NCBI GenBank assembly: GCA_910579645.1
Contig: CAJTVK010000083.1
Span: 1-15,447 of the forward strand
Source: an uncultured Lachnospiraceae bacterium
Lineage (GTDB): Bacteria; Bacillota; Clostridia; Lachnospirales; Lachnospiraceae
Length of the DNA: 15,447 nt
Reading direction: 5' to 3'
In this document: piece by piece, positions 7,858-14,537 of the stretch
Layout: every line of letters begins with the position of its first letter
Numbering within the stretch: position 1 is the first letter of the stretch
Position numbers and translations under genes: made by a program
The notes under the pieces: model-generated
The model's database searches: none
The model's input: the letters and a program-made list of their open reading frames with translations, nothing else
What the model was told of the DNA's origin: nothing

Positions 7858-10800
7858 ATGGGAATGGTATATACACCGGAGCAGCAGCGTGTCATCGACC
7901 TGCACGGAAAGAATATATTGGTATCTGCGGCAGCTGGTTCGGGGAAGACGGCAGTGCTGACGGAGCGTATTGTGAAGATGATAAGTGACGGGAAGAAGCC
8001 GGTGGAGATTGACCGGCTTTTGGTGGTGACGTTTACCAATGCGGCGGCGGCGGAGATGCGGGAACGGATCGGGGCGGCGATTGCGGCAAGGCTGGAAAGG
8101 GAGCCGGACAATGAGCACCTGCAGAAACAGGCTACTTTGATTCATAATGCCCAGATTACTACAATTGACAGCTTCTGCATGTTTGTCATCCGGAATAATT
8201 TCAACGATATCGGACTGGATCCCGGGTTCCGGGTGGCGGACGAAGGGGAACTGCGGCTGCTGAAACAGGATGTGATGCAGGAACTGCTGGAGGAAGAGTT
8301 TGCTCGGAAGGAAGAAGGGTTTCTGCATTGCGTGGAGTATTTCAGCACCGGGAATCAGGATAAGGCAATCGAAGGGCATATTCTGAAACTGTATCAGTTC
8401 GCGGAGAGCAATCCGTGGCCGGAGGAATGGCTGGAAGAGCGGAAGCTGGATTACGGCGCGGCTTCCTTGGAAGAACTGGAAAAGGCCGGATTCATGGAAT
8501 TCGGCATGGAACAGGTGCGTCTGGCGGCGGAAGACTGCCTGCGGAAAATGCGGGAATGCATTGCAATCTGTGAACAGCCGGACGGCCCTTATATGTACGG
8601 AGAAGTGTTGGAACGGGAAGCGGAGCAGCTGGAAAAGCTGACAACAGTGTCACATTATAGGGACGGGCATGCCTTGTTCGGCGGCGTGGCATTTGGCAGG
8701 CTGCCTTCTAAAAAAGACGATTCGGTGGCTGCGGTAAAACGGGAAATCGTGCAGGGAATCCGCAAGGAAATAAAAGAAACGCTGAAAAAAATCTGTGCCG
8801 GATATTTTCCTGCCCCGCCGGAAACGGTGCTTGCTTATATGAACGGAAGCAAAGGGGCGGTATGCCGGCTGATTGATTTGACGGTTGCTTTCAAGGAAGC
8901 GTTGGACCGGAGGAAGCGGGAGGAAAATATCATAGATTTTTCCGATATGGAGCATTTGGCTCTTTCCGTCTTGGTGCATCGGACCGAACCGGAGGACGGC
9001 AGCGGACGGAAGGGGTATGAACCTACCGGGACGGCATTGGACTACCGGGATTTTTTCGAAGAGATTCTCATTGACGAGTATCAGGACAGCAATCCGGTGC
9101 AGGAGATGCTGTTAGAGAGTATCTCCGGGGAGTCTGCGGGGCGTTTTAACCGATTTATGGTAGGGGACGTGAAGCAGAGCATTTATAAATTCCGCTTGGC
9201 CAGGCCGGAAATTTTTATGGAGAAATATGAGGACTATGGCAGGCACGGGACAGGGCAGCCGGCAGACAGGACGGTAGGAAACACTGCTCTGAAAGAGGGT
9301 GCAGGAGAGGAAAAAGAACGCATTGATCTGCATAAGAATTTTCGGAGCAGGAAGGAAGTGCTGGACAGCGTGAATTTCCTGTTTGCCCGGATAATGGGGA
9401 AGCAGCTGGGGGGTGTGGAATATGATGAAGACGCTGCCTTGTATTACGGGGCTTCCTATCCGGCATGGGAGGAGGAAGAGGCGGCGGGATATGGCACTGC
9501 CTTGGCGGGGGATGCCGGGGTAAGACAGAGCGGTTCGCCTAACAGTACCGAACTTTTGCTGATCCGGAAAGAAGAAGGAGGGGACGGGCAGGAGGAAGAA
9601 GGGCGGGCATCCTTGACAAGCCGTCAGCGGGAGGCTCTGGCAGTGGCGAAACGGATTAAGGAACTGACGGCGCATTTTAAAGTGACGGATAAGGAGAGCG
9701 GCAGGCTGCGTCCTGTAAGTTATAAGGATATCGTGATTCTGCTCCGGACTACGGCGGGGTGGGATGAGGATTTCAAAAGCGTGCTGAAGGAAGAAGGGAT
9801 TCCCGCCCATGTGTCTTCCAAAACCGGGTATTTTGCGGCGAAAGAAATACAGACGCTGCTGCAGCTTCTGCGTATTCTGGATAATCCCAGACAGGATATT
9901 CCGCTGTTCGGCGTGATGAAATCCTGTTTCGGAGGGTTTTCCGACGAAGAGATTGGGCGGATAAAGGCAGGGACGGGTAGGAAGAAGTGTCTTTATTTTG
10001 CCTTGAAAGAATTTGCGGGAAAGCGGCCGGAGGAAGGGGAAATTCTTGCGGAAAAGGAAGAAGAGGCTCCTGCAACAGCGGATGAAGAAGCTTTTGCGGA
10101 AAGGGAAGAGGAAGTTTTCACAGGAAGAGCAGAAGAAGCTTATGCAGGAAGGGAAGAGGAAACTTTCACAGGAAGGACAGAAGAAGCTTTTGCGGAAAGG
10201 AAAGAGGAAACTTTTACCGGAAGGAAAGAAGACTTTACGGGAACGGAAGAGAAGGCTCTGGCAGGGAAAGTCAGGCGGTTCCTGGATTTTTTGGATGCAT
10301 ACCGGGAGAAAACGGTATATATGCCGATTCATGAACTTCTGCAGGATATTATAGCAGGGACGGACTATCTGCCTTATGTGGCGGCATTGCCGGGCGGCGG
10401 GCAGCGGAAAGCGAATGTGCAGATTCTGCTGGAAAAGGCATCGGCTTTTGAGCAGACCAGCTATTACGGGCTGTTTCATTTCGTCCGCTATATCGAGCAG
10501 CTGGAAAAGTATGACGTGGATTATGGGGAGGCAAACGTGCTGGACGAGAAAGCGGATGTGGTGCGGATTATGAGCATTCATAAGAGCAAGGGGCTGGAAT
10601 TCCCGGTCTGCTTTGTGTGCGGGCTGGCCAAGAAATTCAATATGCAGGATCTGACCGGCAAAATGGTGGCAGATGTGGATATGGGAATCGGTGTGGACTT
10701 TGTGGATGTGGAACGGCGGCTGCAGAGCAAAACCATACGGAAAAATATTGTGGCGGAAAAAATGAGGCTGGATAACCTGGGGGAGGAACTGCGTGTGCTG

Positions 10801-11907
10801 TATGTGGCCCTGACCCGGGCAAAGGAGAAGCTGATTATGACCGGCACGTTGGAACGGCCGGAGAAAAAAATGGCTGCTCTGCTTCCGGCAGCCATGCGGG
10901 ACGGGCTGCGGCTGCCTTACGGGGAATTGGCAGGAGCCGGCTGCTATCTGGATTTTCTGTTGCCGGCACTGTGCCGGCATAGCGGGTTTCGGCCGTTATG
11001 GGAGGAATACGGCCTGGATGTTCCCGCAGCCCGACAGGAAGCACGATGGGACGCGCCTTTTCTATTCCGTATGATTGGAAAGGAAGATTTGCTGGCGGCT
11101 GAAATTGCCGAACAGGCAGCGGCGGAAGGAGAAAGGTTTCGGCTGGAGAGTTCCGATCCGGCGGAGGATACGGACAAGGAATTAATGACATATATGTCGG
11201 AACTTTTCGCATATCGGTATGAACATGCCGGGTTATCCGACTTATATACAAAGACAACCGTGTCGGAATTGAAAAAAGGAGGGCAGGAAGAAGAGCAGGA
11301 TTTCTCTTTCCGGTTATATGAGGAAGAGACGGTCATTCCTTACATACCGAAGTTTATGCAGCAGGAAGAAAGCATCGGCGGAGCCGGGCGGGGAAGCGCG
11401 TTCCACAAGGTGATGGAGCTGCTTGATTTTTCCCGTGCCGGCGGGAAAGGAGAAGTGGCGGCTCAGATGGAACGGATGGTGAGGGAAGGGATGCTGAGCG
11501 AGGAATATGCCCGGGCGGTATCGGTTTCCGCAGTGGAAGCCTTTTTACGGACCTCTCTGGCAGGCCGGATGAAGGCGGCGGCGGAAAAAGGATGCCTGTA
11601 CCGGGAGCAGCCTTTCGTGCTGGGGCTTCCTGCCAAAGAACTGAACGAGAAATTTCCGGAGGAGGAACTGGTGCTGATTCAGGGGATTATAGATGTCTAT
11701 TTTGTGGAAGACGGAGAAATCGTGGTGGCGGATTACAAGACGGACAGGGCGGACAGCGGGCAGGAACTGGTTTCCAAGTATCGGAAACAGTTGGATTATT
11801 ATGCCCATGCGCTGCAGGAACTGACAGGCAGACGGGTGAAGGAGAAAATGATATACTCGTTTGCGCTGAAGGAGGAGATTTCCGTGGAAAAACTTGAATC
11901 CCCATAA
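7858..11907 (+). CDS. addA: AddA, ATP-dependent helicase-nuclease subunit of AddAB
   Basis: This is the SF1 helicase motor and second nuclease of the AddAB break-processing complex. Motifs occur in order: Q motif TPEQQRV (6-12), Walker A AAAGSGKT (24-31), DEYQD (406-410), GDVKQSIYKFRLARPE, the HKNFRSR motif, MSIHKSKGLEFP, LRVLYVALTRAK, and the C-terminal RecB-type nuclease with IIDVYF (D1279) and DYKTD (D1292-D1296). At 1349 residues it is over 100 longer than B. subtilis AddA (1232). Much of the excess is a Glu-rich, internally repeated insert around residues 730-804, just before the conserved RRFLDFLDAYR block, with smaller acidic inserts near 545-585. The ribosome binding site is GGGAGGAGGG (7845-7854); ATG 7864 is a possible alternative start. 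No terminator is obvious downstream. The insert keeps the frame and all motifs are intact, so the protein should be active. Confidence 0.96.
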   Translation: MGMVYTPEQQRVIDLHGKNILVSAAAGSGKTAVLTERIVKMISDGKKPVEIDRLLVVTFTNAAAAEMRERIGAAIAARLEREPDNEHLQKQATLIHNAQITTIDSFCMFVIRNNFNDIGLDPGFRVADEGELRLLKQDVMQELLEEEFARKEEGFLHCVEYFSTGNQDKAIEGHILKLYQFAESNPWPEEWLEERKLDYGAASLEELEKAGFMEFGMEQVRLAAEDCLRKMRECIAICEQPDGPYMYGEVLEREAEQLEKLTTVSHYRDGHALFGGVAFGRLPSKKDDSVAAVKREIVQGIRKEIKETLKKICAGYFPAPPETVLAYMNGSKGAVCRLIDLTVAFKEALDRRKREENIIDFSDMEHLALSVLVHRTEPEDGSGRKGYEPTGTALDYRDFFEEILIDEYQDSNPVQEMLLESISGESAGRFNRFMVGDVKQSIYKFRLARPEIFMEKYEDYGRHGTGQPADRTVGNTALKEGAGEEKERIDLHKNFRSRKEVLDSVNFLFARIMGKQLGGVEYDEDAALYYGASYPAWEEEEAAGYGTALAGDAGVRQSGSPNSTELLLIRKEEGGDGQEEEGRASLTSRQREALAVAKRIKELTAHFKVTDKESGRLRPVSYKDIVILLRTTAGWDEDFKSVLKEEGIPAHVSSKTGYFAAKEIQTLLQLLRILDNPRQDIPLFGVMKSCFGGFSDEEIGRIKAGTGRKKCLYFALKEFAGKRPEEGEILAEKEEEAPATADEEAFAEREEEVFTGRAEEAYAGREEETFTGRTEEAFAERKEETFTGRKEDFTGTEEKALAGKVRRFLDFLDAYREKTVYMPIHELLQDIIAGTDYLPYVAALPGGGQRKANVQILLEKASAFEQTSYYGLFHFVRYIEQLEKYDVDYGEANVLDEKADVVRIMSIHKSKGLEFPVCFVCGLAKKFNMQDLTGKMVADVDMGIGVDFVDVERRLQSKTIRKNIVAEKMRLDNLGEELRVLYVALTRAKEKLIMTGTLERPEKKMAALLPAAMRDGLRLPYGELAGAGCYLDFLLPALCRHSGFRPLWEEYGLDVPAARQEARWDAPFLFRMIGKEDLLAAEIAEQAAAEGERFRLESSDPAEDTDKELMTYMSELFAYRYEHAGLSDLYTKTTVSELKKGGQEEEQDFSFRLYEEETVIPYIPKFMQQEESIGGAGRGSAFHKVMELLDFSRAGGKGEVAAQMERMVREGMLSEEYARAVSVSAVEAFLRTSLAGRMKAAAEKGCLYREQPFVLGLPAKELNEKFPEEELVLIQGIIDVYFVEDGEIVVADYKTDRADSGQELVSKYRKQLDYYAHALQELTGRRVKEKMIYSFALKEEISVEKLESP
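10084..10269 (+). repeat. 48-nt in-frame minisatellite inside addA
   Basis: Three 48-nt units start at 10084, 10132 and 10180, followed by decayed partial copies to about 10269. Each encodes 16 residues made of two related octads: EEAFAERE-EEVFTGRA, EEAYAGRE-EETFTGRT and EEAFAERK-EETFTGRK, then EDFTGT and EEKALAGK. The DNA copies are close but not identical. The period is a multiple of three, so gain or loss of a unit leaves the helicase frame intact. The segment is strongly charged and lies between helicase blocks, so it is probably a surface loop or helical hairpin. Confidence 0.9.
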
Positions 11908-11995
11908 TATCTTTGATAAGATTGAGTAGGGACAGGCGCCAATGGGCGAGGAAATGCGGTAAAAATGTTGGGCAGGAGATGAAGGGAGATTACGC

Positions 11996-13123
11996 ATGCA
12001 AAGGATACTTGTAGTGGATGATACGGAATTGAACCGTAATTTGCTATATCATATACTGAAAGAGGACTATATCGTGGATACCGCGGAAGACGGGGAAGCG
12101 GCATTGCGGAAACTGAAAGAGAGCCGGGGCGGGACGGCGGCTTTGCTTTTGGATTTGCGGATGCCTAAAATGGATGGCTTTGCGGTAATTTCGGAAATGA
12201 AAAAGAACGGTTGGCTGCAGCGTATCCCTGTGCTGGTGATAAGCGGGGAAGGGGCGGCGGAGGTGGAAAGTCAGTGCTTTGAACTGGGGGTTTCGGACTT
12301 TATCCATAAGCCCTTTGTCAGTTCCGTGGTGAAGAACAGGATTAGAAATACCATAGAATTGTTTGAATGCAAGAATCAGCTGGAGCAGAAGGTGGAAGAG
12401 CAGGAAGAGGCTCTGAGAAGACAGGATCGGATTATCCGCATTCAGGCGGAGAAATTAAGGGAAGCCAAATCTTTTGACCGGATGATGCTGGAATATGGCG
12501 CTGCCATTATGGAAGTGGAGACAAGGCTGAAGTCGCTGAATGCGGAATTTTCCCAGGAATACAACAGAAATCCCTTCGAATCCATTAAGAGCCGGCTGAA
12601 AACACCGGAGAGCATCTATGAAAAGCTGGAGCGGAAGGGCTATCCGGCAACGGTGGAAAACATCAGGGAGAGGCTGACGGATGTGGCAGGAGTGCGTGTC
12701 ATCTGCTCATTCCCGGATGATATTTACCGTTTGGCGGAACTTTTTACCCGGCAGGACGATATTGTGCTGCTGCGGGAAAAGGACTATATCAAACATCCGA
12801 AATCCAACGGATACAGGAGCCTGCATTTGATTCTCAGCGTGCCGATTTTCCTGTCGGGAGGGAAAAAGAATATGAATGTGGAAATGCAGTTCCGCACGAT
12901 AGCTATGGATTTTTGGGCCAGCCTGGAACATAAACTGAAATACAAGAAAGATGTGGACGATGCGGATGAAATCGTGTCCCAACTGAAAGCCTGTGCGGAT
13001 TCCATAGAAACTCTGGATTATCAGATGCAGGAAATACGCAATCGGATTGACCTTGGGAAGGATGCTAAAAAGTATCCTGGGGGCGGGCAGGAGGAGGATT
13101 ACAGCAAGCTATATTTTGCGTGA
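11996..13123 (+). CDS. Response-regulator receiver domain fused to a small (p)ppGpp synthetase
   Basis: The predicted role is to make (p)ppGpp from ATP and GDP/GTP in response to phosphorylation by an unknown histidine kinase. Residues 1-120 form a CheY-like receiver with all signature residues: D8/D9, phospho-acceptor D53 in LLLDLRMPKMDGF, S83 and K105 in HKPF. Residues about 120-165 are a charged helix, likely coiled coil. Residues about 170-352 match RelA/SpoT synthetase domains of the small alarmone synthetase type (RelQ-like). Visible are RLKTPESIYEK, DVAGVRVIC with D229, DYIKHPKSNGYRSLH (263-277), and VEMQFRTIAMDFWASLEHKLKYK with E296. There is no HD hydrolase, TGS or ACT domain, so it should synthesise but not degrade. 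AAGGGAG (about 7 nt upstream) sets the start. The 88 nt after addA show no clear promoter, so read-through is possible. The domain calls are secure; activity and control are inferred. Confidence 0.9.
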   Translation: MQRILVVDDTELNRNLLYHILKEDYIVDTAEDGEAALRKLKESRGGTAALLLDLRMPKMDGFAVISEMKKNGWLQRIPVLVISGEGAAEVESQCFELGVSDFIHKPFVSSVVKNRIRNTIELFECKNQLEQKVEEQEEALRRQDRIIRIQAEKLREAKSFDRMMLEYGAAIMEVETRLKSLNAEFSQEYNRNPFESIKSRLKTPESIYEKLERKGYPATVENIRERLTDVAGVRVICSFPDDIYRLAELFTRQDDIVLLREKDYIKHPKSNGYRSLHLILSVPIFLSGGKKNMNVEMQFRTIAMDFWASLEHKLKYKKDVDDADEIVSQLKACADSIETLDYQMQEIRNRIDLGKDAKKYPGGGQEEDYSKLYFA

Positions 13124-13159
13124 CGGGTACTTTTCACGGGGGGAGGAGAGCATAATTAC

Positions 13160-13188
13160 GGGAAAAATGAGGAAACTCTTTTTTGCCC
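13160..13188 (+). terminator. Possible terminator hairpin after the (p)ppGpp synthetase gene
   Basis: The arms GGG-AAAAA-T-GAG (13160-13171) and CTC-TTTTTT-G-CCC (13176-13188) pair around a GAAA tetraloop, with one T-T mismatch and one bulged G. The T-run is inside the descending arm, not after a GC-rich stem, so this is a weak or atypical intrinsic terminator. It lies 36 bases after the stop and before the next promoter candidate, which is where a terminator would be expected. Confidence 0.35.
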
Positions 13189-13189
13189 A

Positions 13190-13218
13190 TGGAATAGTGT
13201 CTGCGGATGTGGTAAAAT
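13190..13218 (+). promoter_or_regulatory. Candidate promoter for the sugar kinase gene
   Basis: An extended -10 TGGTAAAAT (13210-13218) is identical to the one before the restriction-modification genes. The -35 position at 17-bp spacing holds TGGAAT, which matches the consensus only partly. The transcription start would be near 13225, giving a leader of about 110 nt with no strong structure that I noticed. Confidence 0.4.
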
Positions 13219-13337
13219 AGGAAACGAGAAAAGTTTGAATCCGGCCGGAAGTGCGGCAGCGGGCATCGTACTGCTTGAGAAAACAGGAGAATGTCCGACA
13301 GGGCGAAAATGAGCAGAAACCGGAAAGGAGAAAGAAA

Positions 13338-14321
13338 ATGGATAAATTTGATGTGACTGCACTGGGGGAACTTTTGATTGATTTTACGGAAAACGGCGTA
13401 AGCGGGCAGGGAAACCCGCTGTTCGAAGCCAATCCCGGCGGCGCGCCCTGCAACGTGCTTGCCATGCTGGCAAAGCTGGGGCATAAAACGGCATTTATCG
13501 GCAAGGTAGGGGATGATTTCTTTGGGACGCAGCTGAAGGAAGCCATTGACGGCGTGGGCATCTGCCCGGATTATCTGTACAGAGACGAGGAGGTACATAC
13601 AACACTGGCTATGGTGCATACTTTCCCTGACGGGGACAGGGATTTTTCTTTTTACCGGAATCCGGGGGCGGATATGATGCTGACGGAGGAAGAGATACCG
13701 GAGGAGGTAATCCGGAACTCCCGTATTTTCCATTTCGGCACACTGTCCATGACACATGAGGGAGTGCGTAAAGCGACGAAAAAGGCCATCCGGGCAGCGG
13801 AAGAAGCAGGGGCTTTGATTTCTTTTGACCCCAATCTGCGTTTCCCGCTTTGGAAAAGCAAGGAGGAGGCAAGGGAGCAGGTTCTGTATGGGCTGGGGCA
13901 TTGCCACATACTGAAAATATCGGATAATGAAATACAATGGCTCACCGGAAAGGACGACTATACCGAAGGAGTGGAGTGGATCCGGGAGAGATACCATATT
14001 CCGCTGATTTTAGTGTCTATGGGAAAAGAGGGAAGCAGGGCTTACTATAAAGGAAAAATGGCGGAGGCGGCGCCGTTTCTGAGGGAAAATACCGTGGAAA
14101 CCACGGGAGCCGGGGATACTTTCTGCGGCTGTGTGCTCCATTACCTGCTGGAACATGAGATAGACAGCCTGGAGGAAGAGGGGCTGCGGGAAATGCTGAC
14201 GTTTGCCAACTGCGCGGCTTCGCTTGTGACGACGCGGAAAGGGGCTTTGCGGGTGATGCCGTCGAAAGAAGAGGTGGAGGAGAGCCTGGGCAGTTACCGC
14301 AACAGGGAAACCGCAGGCTGA
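13338..14321 (+). CDS. PfkB-family carbohydrate kinase, fructokinase-like
   Basis: This cytoplasmic sugar kinase uses ATP, most likely on fructose. The 327-residue length and overall pattern fit ScrK-type fructokinases. The N-terminal signature is visible as NPGGAPCNVLAMLAKLG (32-48), followed by GKVGDDFFG (55-63). The C-terminal PfkB signature is ETTGAGDTFCG, with catalytic Asp at 260 in GAGD (257-260). SFDPNLRFPLW (162-172) also fits fructokinases. ATG 13338 is chosen because AAAGGAG (13324-13330) sits 7 nt upstream; the frame is open for 29 more codons upstream without family resemblance. It separates the two response-regulator enzymes and appears to have its own weak promoter. Exact sugar specificity cannot be read from sequence alone, and other PfkB substrates are possible. 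Confidence 0.9.
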   Translation: MDKFDVTALGELLIDFTENGVSGQGNPLFEANPGGAPCNVLAMLAKLGHKTAFIGKVGDDFFGTQLKEAIDGVGICPDYLYRDEEVHTTLAMVHTFPDGDRDFSFYRNPGADMMLTEEEIPEEVIRNSRIFHFGTLSMTHEGVRKATKKAIRAAEEAGALISFDPNLRFPLWKSKEEAREQVLYGLGHCHILKISDNEIQWLTGKDDYTEGVEWIRERYHIPLILVSMGKEGSRAYYKGKMAEAAPFLRENTVETTGAGDTFCGCVLHYLLEHEIDSLEEEGLREMLTFANCAASLVTTRKGALRVMPSKEEVEESLGSYRNRETAG

Positions 14322-14358
14322 ACTGTTACAAAGCATCAGGAAACGCTATCTTTATATA

Positions 14359-14387
14359 TTGTGTTTCGCCATGGAGTCGGATATAAT
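14359..14387 (+). promoter_or_regulatory. Sigma-A-type promoter of the diguanylate cyclase gene
   Basis: A -35 TTGTGT (14359-14364), a 17-bp spacer and a perfect -10 TATAAT (14382-14387) lie just after the sugar kinase gene. Transcription should start near 14394, leaving a leader of roughly 144 nt before the start codon. A second TATAAT at 14436-14441 lacks a matching -35 element. Confidence 0.65.
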
Positions 14388-14393
14388 GTGGGG

Positions 14394-14537
14394 AGGGAGT
14401 GCTGGTGCTTTCATGCACCTCGGTAAGGGTCATTATATAATATCCTGTAGGCTCGGCAGAGGGGCATGGCACATGAGGTGCGGGGTACACCGGAGTGCCG
14501 GGAGAGGCCGGGCGGCAGGAAATTAAGGAGCATATAC
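14394..14537 (+). other. Structured 5' leader of the diguanylate cyclase mRNA
   Basis: Several helices can form. GGTGC (14404-14408) can pair with GCACC (14415-14419). GCACCTC (14415-14421) can instead pair with GAGGTGC (14475-14481), so these two are mutually exclusive. A third structure nests GGTG/CACC (14477-14480 with 14488-14491) inside GGCAC/GTGCC (14468-14472 with 14495-14499) and also competes with the long-range helix. I do not recognise a known riboswitch; in particular it lacks the conserved core of class I c-di-GMP riboswitches as I know it. It is a possible regulatory leader, without direct evidence. Confidence 0.4.

Noticed and set aside
10013..10354. A Lys/Arg-rich plus-strand frame overlapping the addA repeat
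   Set aside because: It is the +1 reading of the 48-nt repeat; the repeat keeps all frames open. No ribosome binding site and no family resemblance.
10961..10979. TGCCGGCA-CTG-TGCCGGCA repeat that is both direct and inverted
   Set aside because: It lies within conserved coding sequence of addA and is explained by codon use around LPALCRH; no sign of a regulatory or mobile role.
9112..10980. A long (622-codon) open frame on the minus strand opposite addA
   Set aside because: It is fully antisense to a helicase with all its motifs intact. The composition (rich in Pro, His, Arg, Ser, Phe) is what the complement of purine-rich coding gives, and it has no recognisable domain.
11905..11925. ATCTT-TGAT-AAGAT hairpin after addA as a terminator
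   Set aside because: Only five AT-rich pairs and no T-run downstream; too weak to call.
14413..14526. Possible 37-codon upstream reading frame in the diguanylate cyclase leader, ending at the ribosome binding site
   Set aside because: Its ATG is 13 nt from the nearest purine-rich motif, which itself lies at the predicted transcription start. The predicted peptide has no recognisable pattern. A leader peptide is not excluded, but I would not annotate it.
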